This document shows positions 33,251 through 46,180 of a stretch of 64,000 nucleotides of DNA, in pieces (position 1 is the stretch's first letter; every line of letters begins with the position of its first letter). The notes below the pieces were generated by a model. It ran no database searches. It was given only the letters and a program-made list of their open reading frames with translations, and was not told the DNA's origin. Both the position numbers and the translations under genes were made by a program. Origin of the DNA: Acanthosepion lycidas (Eukaryota > Mollusca > Cephalopoda > Sepiida > Sepiidae); contig OZ010616.1 in NCBI GenBank assembly GCA_963932145.1, positions 56,336,392-56,400,391 on the forward strand, written 5' to 3'.

Positions 33251-33598
33251 TAACAGTTGTAACAAGGGTTGTTAAAGTGAATTCACATACCAAATTTCAG
33301 TGACAACAAAACAAATTCACAAGAAGAAAAATATTTGTCAGCTATACATTTGGTTTACAGGAGTTTCAAAGTAAGACAACACCTTAGGATATTATAACAT
33401 TTTACAATTGGAGGAAGACATTCTGAAAGAAGATTTATCACATAAAATTTTTTAAAAGCAAGAACATTTTTGCTGTATTCTTTTTTTATTATTCGAAATT
33501 TACAGGAGTAATTTGAGTTTATCGGAAGGCAAAAACCTAAGGTTGAGTATTTTTTTCTTGTCTGTTGTTCGTTTTTCTGAAAAGACTTGTGTTAAAGT

Positions 33599-34000
33599 AT
33601 GGAACAATTAACAGAGCTTACGAAACTGTTGTGCACTAGTGTTCAGCAGCAACAACATCAAATACAACAGTTGCAAAACCACCACCAACAACAGCTTCAA
33701 CTTCTTGAAAAGCAACAACAGCAGCAAATACAACAGTTGCAAAACCAAACAACAACAGCTTCAACTTTTTGAAAATTGATGACGAAAACCAGAGAACAAA
33801 AACTAGTTTCTTCTCTGCCAAAGGTATTGCAAGTTCATTAATGTTTGGTTTAGATTATTTCAGTGGATGAAAATCTGTGACAAAATCAGTTTTCACCATT
33901 TAGCCAATAGTTTCTTCATATGATTGCAACCTAAGTTGGATTCAAACAACCTTTGATGCAAAGATTGATAAGAATTATTGAAGCATTAAAAGGGAAAAAT
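33599..34000 (+). mobile_element. Gag N-terminal fossil, Ty3-like, Gln-rich
   Basis: MEQLTELTKLLCTSVQQQQ followed by Gln/Asn/Leu repeats, the coiled N-terminus common in gag of mollusc Ty3-type elements. The rest is degraded, with several breaks. Belongs with the LTR at 32967. No 3' LTR recognised before 34.8 kb. Confidence 0.6.
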
Positions 34001-34825
34001 TCCTGAAGAACCTCTTATTAACCCCAGATTTACAGTAAAGGTGTGCAGAAGGAGCGGGGGTGTTCATGTGTTTACACTTGGAGTTGAATCAAGCACTGAT
34101 GCCTCATCCCTGTTTTTGTTTGATTATTAGATTTGTGAACAATGCCATACTATTTGAAAGTTATTACGACCATAGGAAATTTACTGAAGATCTAAAACAT
34201 TGAAACAATTTAACCCCAAGAAACAGCCACACAAGAAGGTTTTATCAATGGAATTCCTTTATTAAGAAAAATGAAAAACATGCAAAGAACATTCTGTAAA
34301 AATGATGAGGTGGGGTGTAGCTTAGTATACCAATGGATAATGCATGCAAGTGGGGACACAGGGGGTTGCGGTTATAACATTGCAGCGATGTACATAATTT
34401 TCTACATGCAGTAGATTCCACATGGCAGCAGCATTCATAAAATGCAGTTACAATAGTCTTGGCTGACTAAGCAAATAAAACCTTCTTTAAAAGTATATTA
34501 GCAGAAACTATCACTAATAACTCAACTAAATTAGATTAATGAATGAGCATAAATTAAATGTATATATGAATATATAGTTCCATAACCATTGGAGTTTTGC
34601 AAGAAGTCTTTCCAGTATAGGTAATTAAGAAAATATATACCAAAATAAAAGTGCATGCCTACCAGTTAATATATTTGTTATCAATAATTCAACAACAATA
34701 TTTAGTAATTTCAAATATAATGTTGGAAAAGAAATACTGAAGTAAGTTTAATTAGTACTGAACAACTTAATCTTATGTTAAAAAAATAAAGAATAAAACA
34801 TCATTATATAATGATCTGTACAAAT
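34000..34825. other. No gene seen
   Basis: Mixed AT-rich sequence, possibly more decayed retroelement interior up to about 34260. Nothing recognisable after that. Confidence 0.4.
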
Positions 34826-34827
34826 CT

Positions 34828-35155
34828 GAGGCAAGGTGGAATAATGGTTAGTGTCTTGGACTGAGGATTGGAGAGTTGAGTTTGGATTCCACTCGAGTTC
34901 ATTACATTCACTTATATGTTAATATTCTTGGGAAAGGTATGAATCAAACTCTTCTCCCCAACTATTGGTAAATAGTAGTACAGTCTTGAGTGGCAACTAG
35001 CCTAGGAGAAAGAAAACTTTGAATTCAAACCAGCCTAGAGAAGGTTGGGCCCCATCAGGCTATCTTGCCCAAGACACACCACTTCTACTGTGGCTGCAGT
35101 ACATGTGGTGTCCCTACAACTTTAATGGTTTATGGGACTTATGATCATGACAAAT
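34828..35155 (+). repeat. tRNA-derived SINE
   Basis: gcaaggtggaataatggtta+gtgtcttgg head, then cattacattcacttatatgt, gggaaaggtatgaatc, aactagcctaggagaaag and a long 3' body (tcttgcccaagacacaccac, tactgtggctgcag) to about 35155. One of the better preserved copies. Confidence 0.8.
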
Positions 35156-35359
35156 TCAAATTGAAATTCAAAACATTTAGTACAACAATTGTATTAACTA
35201 GTTTGGGATGTCAAAATGAACAAAAATTGATGAGATTATCATAAGGATAAGTTATCTTGTTATAAAATAAATTTATCTAATTTTTGAACATGATAATACT
35301 AAGAAAATATAGAATATATATATTGTTGAAATAAATGTAACTGTAAGGTCTATTATAAT

Positions 35360-35700
35360 AGTTTCTTTTCTTGCACTTCCTTTCTGTGAAACTCCCTTCC
35401 TGTTTCTTGCTTCCCTGCCACCTACAATCTAAAAAGATTTTAATGCTTTGTTAAACACCATCTTCCATTTTCCTGAAACCTGTTCTTCTATTGTCCTTTC
35501 TCCACACTAAAGTCTTCTCATTCTCTTTCACTCCCAGTAACCCCTTGCATCTTAGTGACATTATCGCCATCTTCTGTCTTCCTGAAACCTGTTCTTTTAT
35601 TGCCCTTTCTCCACACTAAGGTTTTCTCATTGTCTTCCACTCCCAGTAACCCACTTCCCTGCATTAATGCCTTGCTTGGGGTGAAATGATTAAAGAAAAA
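35360..35700 (+). mobile_element. Jockey/CR1-group LINE 3' end with a duplicated 3' UTR
   Basis: Text like CETPFLFLASLPPTI.KDFNALLN, then two tandem copies (about 110 bp, starting 35458 and 35572) of the catcttcc...cctgaaacctgttct 3' UTR, ending gccttgcttggggtgaaatg and an A-rich tail. Confidence 0.65.
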
Positions 35701-35829
35701 AAACCCAAAAAACTTGAAGCTAAATATTTTAGTTTATACACTTTTGTAACCACATTTTTAAGTCATCTACAGAACTGCTAAATATAAGTCACTAAACAAT
35801 TGGCAGAAAAAAGAACATGTTAGAAATAT

Positions 35830-36350
35830 TTTTTTTTATAAATTTTTGGTTTTTAAGTGAAGTTTTAGAGAAAATGAAAACAAAAAGAACACTTTATTTA
35901 ACATCATACAGAAACAGTTGGAATTTCTCAGGCACATACTGAGGAAAGAGTGCTTGTAAAATTTGATACTCAAAGGACAAATTGAAAGAAAGAAAACTAT
36001 AGGAAAACAATGCATAACAAGCTTGAGTAAATGGATAGTAGAATAGGGTTTAGAAGCAATAAGAAAAAGGCAAAATTTATTAAGACCTACATAGGACAGG
36101 AAATTGGGGAGAGCCATGACTGCCTATGTCCTGAAGGGACGTGGCACATAGAAGAAGAATGAGCTTGAGTAAATGGGTGGTTGAACAAGGTTTAGGAGAG
36201 AGAGAAAAAAAAAAATTTATTAAGAGCTACAAAGAACAGGAAATTGTGGAGAGTTATGATCACCAACATCTTGAAGAGATAAGGCACATAGAAGTCAACA
36301 GAAATAAGTTGTATAGAGAAAATCAGATGAAGAATGTGGTAATATAAATA
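35830..36350 (+). mobile_element. LINE C-terminal remnant, with a tandem partial duplication
   Basis: First pass: KQLEFLRHILRKECL.NLIL, then CITSLSKWIVE.GLEAIRKR and LGRAMTAYVLKGRGT. Second pass from about 36160: LSKWVVEQGLGEREKKKFIK and VESYDHQHLEEIRHIE. The two passes repeat the same 130-bp end. Confidence 0.75.
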
Positions 36351-36399
36351 AATTTGAATCTGGGGTTAAATCAGTAATGTTTGGTCTATGTCAGATGGT

Positions 36400-37280
36400 T
36401 TCAAGGACTTTCTTTTATATCCTGTATCCTTTCAGGATGTAGGGAAACACCGCTTTCCACAAATTCCTATTCTTTTCTTGGAAGAATTTATGGGCTTAAA
36501 GATACAATATACAATTTAAATCTTGTCAGATGTTTATTTTTATTTAAAAACCATAATATTTACTGAACAGATATATATGTAAAACTTCAGAACTAGTTAA
36601 AAATTAATAATGGCAAATTTTAATCTCCAAAATTCAGATAATTTGATATATACATTATATTTTTATTGCTATTGATACTTCTCAAACGAATATCACCTAT
36701 AATAATTATAATAATTGGTATATCTGTATACACATTTCAAAGGTAAAAGCACATGCAAGTTTCAGAAGCTGAGTACACCTCAATGTGTACACAACTGGCT
36801 AGCATCATATAATAATTCTACTTGTCCCTCTCTTTGTTAGGTATTTCCTTGGTTAGTTCACACGACCATTATGCTTTGCCAATACTTAATAAATAATAAA
36901 GTATTCAGTTTTGACCATGTGGAAAGATGGAAATGACATATCAGTGATGCTACTTTGAAAGAAAGAAAGAAAGAAAGAAAGAAGGGCATATAAAAGTGTT
37001 TAAATTCTGTTTCAGTGAAATGGAGAAAGTTGTCAATTTCCAATATTTCATTACTGTTGTTGCAGTTATTTGATAGTTATTAAAGTTGTTAAGCTCAAAT
37101 ATTTAATGATGTGATAGGGAAATATATAAGCATATTCAATCATTAACTTAAGAATTAAGATTCATCAGAAAGAGGTTAAAGTAACAACTGTTATGGGATG
37201 GATATAATAAAACAATTTTAAAAAATATATTTTGTACAGAAAGTTCTGCGGCCACTTTCCAAATGTGATGAAAAGATACT
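36400..37280. other. Intronic sequence, nothing recognised
   Basis: AT-rich with a (GAAA)n run at about 36958-36982. No exon other than the AtuA-like exon 2 that follows. Confidence 0.6.
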
Positions 37281-37283
37281 TAC

Positions 37284-37384
37284 AGGATTCTTTTGTTTAG
37301 CAGCAGTGAGAAGAGACATTGTGATTTCAGATAAATAGTCAAAAACAAGAAAATCAATTCTGCCATGGTGGATAAGTTGCTGAG
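37284..37384 (-). CDS. AtuA-like exon 2
   Basis: 101 nt encoding residues 63-96. It opens after a ttttcag acceptor and closes at AATCCT|gtaagt. The frame reads QQLIHHGRIDFLVFDYLSEI and on to KQKNP, the second conserved block of DUF1446 proteins. Phase is 1 in and 0 out, matching both neighbours. Intron 1 upstream (51297-37385) is about 13.9 kb and holds LINE and SINE debris only. Confidence 0.87.
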
Positions 37385-37814
37385 CTGAAAATAGAAAGAA
37401 GAAGAAGAGTAATTACTATGAAACTATAGATTTATACTTCTTTATATTATTTCACTTTTGTTATGCATCATTTGTATATCACATTACACTATCTTTATGA
37501 AGAAAATCTATTTGTAAAAGGTTATAAATCTTATAAACAGTTTGAATACAATCTCTATTCAACAGACTGTTGTAGTAAAGAAATTGTATAATTTTAATGA
37601 AAGAGCATGTTTGGTTATTTTTATAACAGATTAATGTAAAAATGTCTGACAAAATCTTTATATTCATATAAATTCATAGCATTCACTTATTAAAGTATTT
37701 TCTTTGGTCTTGTGCCAATTTTAAATTAAATAGTCTATTCCATCATCAAAACAATTCTTATTTTGATTTGAATTCTTTAAGAATTTTTTCAATATTCAGA
37801 ATTTGTTCAAATTG

Positions 37815-38045
37815 TGGATGTGCAAGTATTGCAATGGTTAGTGGCACAAAACAAGAAATTGGCAAGTTAAGTTTCCAGTTGAATTTATTACATTCACTTA
37901 TGAACAAATAGCCTTGGAAAAGGTATAAATCCTTCTCTTCTCCCTCAGGCTATCGGTTATATAACTAGAACAACAACTTTGAATTCAAAGCTGTGTATTA
38001 CTTTGGCAAAGTACATGCTATACAGCCATGAAAAAGATCATGGAG
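37815..38045 (+). repeat. tRNA-derived SINE, decayed
   Basis: gcaagtattgcaatggttag+tggcac head, aatttattacattcacttat, ttggaaaaggtataaatcct, then a shortened body. Confidence 0.65.
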
Positions 38046-38279
38046 TTCATAATTACCTGTGGTAGGATGGAGTTGTGGATTCCATGATTGTAATTACAGC
38101 CAATGATAGTCTAAAGCTACTAGGTGTAGAAGAACTTCCCATAACAGCTCCATGATTTCTTCTTGTGAGAAGACACATTGTCATGCAGCTAAATGACCAG
38201 TCTGCTTCTTTGTTCAGAAGGTATTTATTTTTCTGACCATTCAATATACCCAATCCTAAACTTGTAACATTTCATCACC

Positions 38280-38960
38280 ACTGAAGGGACCCTACACCAA
38301 CACCTGATGAATGGTCATACCCTCAAAGAGACTCCTTGCCTTGTATCTCTACTGGAGCTAAAGTTCACTCCCAATCACAAAAAGATTCTGTAAGAATGGT
38401 TGGTTCCTTTTTTTGCTCCAGAAAATACCTAGCTCCTGCAGACATGTTCTAACCTTACAAGAGTCAGATCAGTATGGTGCACTGCTGCCATATCTGGGCT
38501 GCTACTGCCAGTCTGGACAAAGTTCAAAAGCACTTACATAGCCTTGTGAGTGATGAATTATTTTCCACCCTGCAAACCTTATCCCACAGATGAAATGTTA
38601 CCAAACATTCATTACTATATGACTATTACTATGGCAGATGTTTGGATGAATTACATTTCTTAGTACCACCAGCTTGGACCTTCACATCTAGAACCTGCCA
38701 TGCCATGATGGTAAACTATCCCCATTCCTTTCATGTTTCTTTGACAAAATGCAAGTTCTACTCAGACAACTTCTTTCCCAGAATGGTTACTTTGTAGAAC
38801 AAACCTCTGAGAGAATGCTTTCCTGACAACTACAATTTTGGTATTTATAAGCCCAGGGTCAACCAATATCTATCATACTTAAAATACTCCTTTACAATCT
38901 CTATCAGTAACCCTCTACCTTGAGTGGCTCTTGGACCTTGTATTGGGAGAAGTTTCAGTA
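38280..38960 (+). mobile_element. Jockey/CR1-group LINE, post-RT region, copy A
   Basis: Nearly continuous text in one frame: VHCCHIWAATASLDKVQKHL, FSTLQTLSHR, LLYDYYYGRCLDELHFLVPP, HSFHVSLTKCKFYSDNFFPR and FPDNYNFGIYKPRVNQYLSY, with a few stops. Ends in a short A tail at about 38964. Copy B at 44.8 kb is the same subfamily. Confidence 0.8.
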
Positions 38961-38964
38961 AATA

Positions 38965-40940
38965 AAAAAAAATGAATCATCCAAATAACCTAATTATTAC
39001 TGTAACATTTTGCAGAAACAGTTTGTCCAGGAATTTATAATAAATAATTTCTTTTGAACCCCACTAAGCATGGAGAACTTTTCTTGTTAGTTGATTTCAC
39101 TTAGCTTAAGATGATGCAAGTTATTCTGTCACGGTTTTCTTCTTGGATACTTATAATAAATTTTTCCTTGTCAGTGACTGTCTTGTCTAAAAATAACTTT
39201 TTTTTTCTTTGTTGAACAAGAGAAAGACAAGTAGTTAAATATTGATAATAACCCGATAATAACCCTTTCTTAAGATTAATTTTCCTAGTTTGTGAATTTT
39301 TATCAGGCTTGTAAATGATTTAGTGTGGCAAAGAGTTGAGTAAACTTCAAATCCTTTTTTAAGATTTTGCATAAGACGGTACCAGAAACTTTTGCTTGAA
39401 ACTAAAACTTGTGGAGAAATGTATCGTACAAGAATTAATTTTTGTTGTATATTTTTCTAATTTTAATTCAGAATGAACAAATTCTTTTAAGATTTTATTT
39501 GGTTTGGAAATGGAAAAAAAATTGATAAGAAATAAGAGCCAAACAGTGTGTATAAAAAAATTCTAAAGAGAAAAATGTAAAACTTCTAAAGCTCATGTAC
39601 AATAACATTCTGGTTAGGACTATGATAAATGGAATAAAATAAAAAAAATTTATTAAAAATAAATTTCATTTAAATTTAATTGTAAATTAATATAGATTTA
39701 TTTTTAAAAAATATATTTTACCAATATTCTCCTGCTATAAGTTTAAACTGATACCTTTTTTCTATATAAATTATAATTATTTGATATTATTATTTAAATA
39801 ATTAAATTAAATAAGTAATAAATTACTAAATATTAATAAATTAATATTTTGATTAGATATTAATAAATTAATAAATTATTAAATATTATTATTTAAATTA
39901 TAATCATAAACTATAATTTTTGGAAATGAAAAAAATTAAAATATGTTGAAAAATTTCTAAGTTTTAACTGAAAGTAAGAAACTACAAACTAAGGAAGAGT
40001 TACATGTAAAAAAAAAATGTGAGAATTTTAATTGATACCATAATATGGGTTTAAAATTTCAGAAATTTTTAATATTCCTCTGTGTGATAAATTACAAAAT
40101 GTATTAATGATGTCTGTTGTCCTTCCATACATCAAAGTTAAACAGTCTGTTACTCATACACAGGACTTTGTTGTGATTTTTCTATTGCCCCTATTGTTCT
40201 GTTCAATTAATATACTTTATAACAGTATATATCTGAGAAAAAAGATTAACAAAAACACTCTCCTATGAATCATAAACTTTTAAGCTTATAACTTTCAAGG
40301 TCTAGACAATTTTGTAAGTATTACTTGTAGGCACTTGTTATGAAGGACTTATTACGTTTACATTACAGATGTATTTATATTATTCTGGGCATTATATGCT
40401 ACATTGCCTTATGTATGCATTTATAGTGTATAGTAATATAATATAGCATCTTGCAATTAATATAATTTCTAATTATTATTTATTTTATTTCAAGTTATAT
40501 ATATATACTGTTTATTATTTTTTCCACGTACTGGACTTTCCTGTATTAGTATTTATTTGTTTTTGTACATCTGAAGAGCATTTGTCTTATTTTTATTTTG
40601 TTTTTACTTACCTAAAGTTATATTTATTAATTTTACATTTTCTACTGTTGTTCATTTTTTATCAATTGACAGTTTAAGTGTCAGTAGTCAAAAAAAAAGT
40701 ATAAATTATTTTATTCTATGTTAAATAATGACTTCATAAGTATTTTAATCCAGATTTATATTTTTATTTTTTGTTTATACTTTTTCTAAAATTAAGAAAC
40801 TTTTTGATATTTGTGTTTGTTTATTTATGCATGACTATTTCACAATTTGTCTTGCATTCTAATGTTTTTGTTTACCTAATGTTTTATTATATATTTAAAA
40901 AATTGTTAATTTTTTTTGAGCTTCTAAATCCTGTAATGTA
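38965..40940. other. AT-rich intron, nothing recognised
   Basis: About 2 kb of very AT-rich sequence with AATAAATT-type repeats around 39780-39900. No exon found. Confidence 0.6.
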
Positions 40941-40979
40941 TTTAATGTTCATATATGTACATTATATATTTTCCAAAGG

Positions 40980-41510
40980 TTTTCATAGCTGGGGGTGATA
41001 GTGGGGACAAGGTCCCACTGTCTATAAAATGCTTCCATGACATGTATCTCAAATAGTGTCTAACAATTAAATCCAGCTCCAAGCTGGAGAATGGATGAAG
41101 GAGGACAACTGGTGCCTCATAACCAGCTGCTTTGGGATGATGGAGCTTGACAGCCCAGTAAAGCAGTCCATCTAAAAGAAGGAAAAGCCTGATTTTAAAC
41201 CTCACTACTTTGCAGTCATATCCAAACATGGAAAAGACTATGGAAGTAAATCAGACAGAAAATCCAGAGTGGAGTCCCAATGGCAGTTGGCTGTCAACAC
41301 CAACAGCTCCTGCAGCCAAGCCATCTCCAAATGTAATGCCCTGTATTCCTTTAGATCTTGTCTGTACAGCTGAACAGGGACCCTACATAGGCAATGAACA
41401 GCCTCAATATATCATTGCCAAGGCCTGCATCCTGGAGAGGTCACTCCAGTTTAACCACCAACAGAGGACACTATCTTGTGAGATAAATGGATATCTATTT
41501 TATTTATAGT
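40980..41510. other. Balanced-composition segment open on both strands, unassigned
   Basis: Minus ORF 40942-41229 (PKAAGYEAPVVLLHPFSSLE) and plus ORF 41210-41509 (ENPEWSPNGSWLSTPTAPAA) meet here. Composition is unlike the intron, so it is most likely a mobile-element piece. I do not recognise either protein. Confidence 0.35.
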
Positions 41511-42383
41511 GAATTACATTGTGTTATAATTCTTTTCTTTTTCTTATGTATCTTTTTACTTTACCAATGAATGTTATGTACAAGTTATTGTGATTAATGA
41601 AGGTGAAAGCATTCAAAACTGACATCTTGAACTGAAATAAAAATCAAATACTATCTTTATATATGCTTAATGTGGAACAAGAGACATCATCATTATTAAA
41701 CAAGGCATCATTGTAGTGCCACCGCACAGTTGACCATTTGACCAGTTCTCTCCACATGTAGCAGAATATGCAAGTGCAAATGAAGAATTAAATAAATCTT
41801 CAAACATGGATTGAAATCCAGAGTGTTATTCATTCATGCTCAGTGTGTCTTGGGCAAGCAGACGTGGTGGAGTTCATCCCTCATAAAATCAAACTACAGC
41901 CAATGTCTACTAACTTAAAGGTTCAAATTGGTTATGGACACATGGCCATTGACTTCAGTCAAGGAAGCCCTTCATCCAGTGATGTTGCATTATTACTGCA
42001 CTGGATGTATACATAGCTATGTCACCCAGTTTACCTCACTATTCTAAAAGGCTGTTGATGCTAAAAAAAGGTTCATCCAGTCACTGACATCCTGTTGTCT
42101 AGCCATACTTTTGACCAAAAAAAAAAACTGGTGGGAGAACCAGTTTAGTCACTGATACTATACTGCCATGAGTTAGATAGTACTGACTTACATGATACTA
42201 GTAGCACTTGAAGAGTGACCTGACAGAATTACATTTATTACATTGAGTTATAATTCTTTTCTTTTTCTGGTGTATCTTTTTTTACTTTACCAATAAATCT
42301 GTTATGCATAAGTTACTATTTATTGTGAATAAGGAAGATGATAGCATTCAAAAAGTGATCTCTTGAACTGAAGTAAAAATCTG
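41508..42383. repeat. Direct-repeat pair (about 150 bp) flanking a 575-bp segment
   Basis: 41508-41655 and 42230-42383 share ttacattgngttataattct+tttctttttct, actttaccaataaat, gcattcaaaa and cttgaactgaaataaaaatc. About 85 percent alike by eye. The interior (41656-42229) has no recognised gene. Confidence 0.7.
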
Positions 42384-42389
42384 ATGTGA

Positions 42390-43570
42390 TTTTTATACAA
42401 CTTTAGTATAGAATAAGATCACACAAAATCAGGTCTCCTATTCAGACTGTTCAAAATACTTTGATATTTCCTTGACAATTTCTATGGATATATTGGTTAA
42501 TAGTGAAGTTGCAACAATGAGAGAAATGATTAACATTAACAACAATAGTTATAAAGTCTAACATAATATAGTGCTATGATATCTAGAAGGATATAATATA
42601 GCCTATGAAAATAGGATATAGACTGGTAAGATATATAGTTACAATGGCACAGGTGTTTCTAAATTCATAGCTAACTCATTCTGCCTATGCTTTATACTTC
42701 AAGAAAATGACCCTGCTACACATATCCCATCAGCTACTGACAATAATGTCATTATATTCTAATGAGAAAATTTGTCAAATACTTGTTTCAACAAGTTTCC
42801 TTCAAATCATCAATCTACTAAAGAATTATCAAGTATTTACAAATACAGCTTTAAAAATGGTTTATAAAATTAAGTATAATAAAGAGATGAGCCTTTTAAT
42901 AAAGTGTCTGGTCAATGAACCATGAAAGCATACCAAGTAGATTAAGGTCATCCCTAACCATCTACAAAGAAACTCAATATGGTTTGAACTAGGTTGGAAG
43001 AATGCCATGAAAATAATGGAAAATATTCTTCTAAAATAAATAGAGAACTTTACTAAAATTAATAGCCCTAAGTATTCCATAGCAAAAATTTTTCACATTG
43101 AGTTGAAAGCTAGTAAACCTGAAGAGTACTTTCCAGATGTCATATCCTGATACTTTCTGAGGTATCAACACCCCCATCAAGAGAGAAGTACCTTCACATT
43201 TAAAAGAGAAACAGATCAAACTTAGGTCCAACTATAAATAGCAGTGTAGCTTTATAAGTTTCACTAAACAATGATTTATGCTTTAGTTTCTTGGTGTAAT
43301 ATTATCATTGTAAATACAAATCAGAATACAAGGTGAAAACTTTTGTACATAAAATTAACCACATCCAGAATTTGCCAGTTAATACTGGTGTGAGGGTGTG
43401 TAGCTTTGGGAGCTTTCTTTGAACATGGATATTCTTGCAAAGATGTAAGAAATTAACTGACATTCTGTGAAGTACAATTTTGTATTTGGTGATTATGAGC
43501 CAAAGTCATTAATGCAACTGGCCCTTCTGATGCTTCAGTGTGGCACTGTACACAAAACCTACTTTGATAT
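42390..43570. other. Intronic sequence, possible decayed element at 42880-43230
   Basis: 42880-43230 is less AT-rich and partly open in two frames but matches nothing I can name. The rest is plain intron. Confidence 0.4.
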
Positions 43571-43576
43571 CTCAGT

Positions 43577-43798
43577 GTGAGCTCAGTACATATTGAAGTT
43601 AGCACAGATCAACTCCTCTTAGAACAAAGGTTCGTTATTGATGTTAAATTTGATTCAAACCTTTGGTATATCCTGGCATGAATTAAAGTGAGCCCAGTAA
43701 TATATTGGGGTCACCACAGATCAACTCCTCCTAGAGAAAAGGTTCCTTACTGATGTTAAATTTGATTCAAACCTCTGGTATTTCCAGGTATAAATCAC
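43577..43798. repeat. 111-bp tandem duplication
   Basis: Two consecutive copies starting gtgagctcagta and gtgagcccagta. They share cacagatcaactcctcntag and gatgttaaatttgattcaaa. Confidence 0.85.
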
Positions 43799-43849
43799 AC
43801 AGCACATTGGAAAAAACACTTTTCAAAGTTTATAAGCCATTTGATTATT

Positions 43850-43985
43850 TGATTTCATTTTTGTGGTTTATCAACCCTTTGTGAGTTATTTAAAGTCAAA
43901 ACATATTTCAGATTGTAGGAAGTTGCTTACAGTACCCGGTGTTCCCAAGCATTTCCCCATCTAATTACTGATTTTGTTTGAGATA
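43850..43985 (-). repeat. 5S rRNA-derived SINE, short form
   Basis: Reverse complement: agtaattagatggggaaatg, cttgggaacaccgggtactg+taagcaac (5S 3' arm), then directly the tail tttaaataactcacaaaggg. No tRNA part. The 5' half of the 5S region is lost. Confidence 0.7.
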
Positions 43986-43989
43986 AACC

Positions 43990-44745
43990 ATAAATCAAAC
44001 AAGCACCATGACAAGAATAAAAAAAAAAAATTATTGCTTTTCTTGAAGTGAAGGCAAATCTTTGAAAATGGTCCTGTTCAAATATTTGAGCATGACTACT
44101 TTCAATGATTTCCCTTGCCTGAGATTATTCTACTGATCATTGAGAAAAATTATTGAAAACACACATTATTCAAGACATAAAACACCATCTTGATCCCTAC
44201 CTTTTTCATTGCTAATTGTCATTCCCAGTTAAAGAAAATGGCTCATTTTATCTTGGAATTAGAACCTGAACTTCAATTATGCTTTTCTTAGGAAGATATA
44301 TAATTAGAGACTATAGATTTTACAAGCCAATTAATAGTCTACATGATAAACTATATGTTAAAACAATTGAGCTAGTATGATTAATTACTGGAAATGTTTG
44401 TTTATAACATCTTCATAAGGTACTAACATTTCAGAGTGAAGACATTGGATCATTCATGAGCCCTACTATGATATGCTTCAAGTGAAGATGAGTTCTAATC
44501 CTGTGTTACTTTATCTCTGGACATTTCAACAGAGACAGTAATAACAAATCAGACAGAGATTGTGTAATCTTAAACTTAAGTGATGCTATGGACAGTCTGT
44601 GAGTTTTATTCTAAAACAAATGAGGGTATCAAAAAGGATTCCTTGATTCACAAGTTATCAGGTTATTTGCTAAAAACAAAAGTTATGACTATTCTAAATT
44701 CAAGAACTAGTTGAGCATGAAAGAAAAAAATACAAAAATTCAGAC
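43990..44745. other. Intronic sequence, possible LINE endonuclease relic at 44400-44745
   Basis: Just upstream of the LINE at 44750 there is text such as LWTFQQR and NAMFTLSMGFENQTSDFPSS that could be the end of the endonuclease domain, but it is too decayed to be sure. Confidence 0.35.
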
Positions 44746-44749
44746 AATG

Positions 44750-45560
44750 CAATGTTCACATTAAGTATGGGATTCGAAAACCAAACTAGTGACTTTCCAT
44801 CATCGTTGATTGGATCCAGAACTATCACCAATCATGATAAATAGATGTTCCCTCTTGTAGGCCCTGTACCTTGAGTAGCTGTTGGGACTTAAACTCAACC
44901 CAGATTTCATGTGAAACTTGTACATATGATCCATTATTAAAAATTCTGGAAAATCACTAAAGATTCTGGAAAAATGGTTGGTTCCATGTACTGCTCCAGA
45001 AATGTACCTGACTTCTTCAGCCATCCTCTACCTTTACAAGAATCAGATCAAGCTGAAAATGGAGTACTGTTGCCATATATTGGCAGGAGCAGCCCAGTTT
45101 TCATTTTTTAGTCTTGATAGAGTCCAAAAGTGTCTCTGTGTTTTGTGGCTGATTAATTATTTCCAACACTACAACCTCTTTCTCACAGATGAAACATCAC
45201 AAACATCTTGCCGCTCTGACACTATTTCCATGGAAAGTGCTCAGATGAGCTGCATTCTTTAGTTCCACCAGTTCTAATCTTCATGGGTAAAACCTTTCAT
45301 ACTACAAACATTTTAGCAAACCACCCCCATTCCCTTTGCATTCCATTGGTGAGATGTAAGTTCCACTTGAATAGGTTCTTCATATGAACTCTTGCTTTGT
45401 GAAACTGATTCCCATGAGGATGCTTCCCCAATCATTTACAACCATAACCTGTTCAAGTCTAGGTTCAGCAATTATTTTCCCCACATAAACTGTGTCTCTT
45501 ATTATGTAACCTTCTATCTAGAGTAAAAAGTAAAAAAAAAAAAAAAAAAAAAATGATAAA
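44750..45560 (+). mobile_element. Jockey/CR1-group LINE, post-RT region, copy B
   Basis: KMEYCCHILAGAAQFSFFSL, DRVQKCLCVLW and FLTDETSQTS, then a TISMESAQMSC frame; later HSLCIPLVRCKFHLNRFFI and YNHNLFKSRFSNYFP in shifted frames. Ends in a 24-base A run at about 45533. Confidence 0.75.
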
Positions 45561-46180
45561 TAGTAAAAAACCCTAAAATAAGTGACTTTTAGAAAAAAAA
45601 GGACAATGTTTTTAGAGATCATATGGCCCAAAAGATTTGTTCTAAAATGACAATATGCCTATAAAATATCAAATATAAAGAAAGTATTCAATTTGCCAAG
45701 ACCAAAATTTCATCACAAGACAAATCAGGAATAACAGGTTAAGGAACAGCATCAGAATGAATAGAAAGCCAACATGCTCCACTCAGGAAACTTAGTCAAA
45801 CCAAATAGCATAAAAGATAATACTAATTCAAACAGAACCAGTTTTCCTTCTCCCCAGTTAAAACCAGAATGTAGAATTTAATATGCGCACTAAATCTAAG
45901 CAAAACTTAGTTTATAAATACGGTAAACTGAAGACTTCATTCCCCATCTTGCAAAAACTATTTTAGATTTCTGAGAATAATTATCAATTCTCTATAGTTC
46001 ATATGTCTTCTAAGAGAAAATCAAAATGTTACCGTTCTTATTTAAGTTTTACTCCATTTTCTGCAAATTTGGTTTTAAAAAATCCTATAAGATGACAGTA
46101 ACACCAGGCTTAGTATTTAAGTGGTAGTCTCTCTTAACGGACATTACTCTTTTCATGTAATTCAAATTCTAGCTATACTT
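45560..46180. other. No gene seen
   Basis: AT-rich intron without recognisable features. Confidence 0.55.

Noticed and set aside
41210-41509. Plus ORF of 99 residues with Pro/Thr/Ala-rich text
   Set aside because: No splice sites supporting an exon and no family recognised; treated as an unassigned repeat-like segment.
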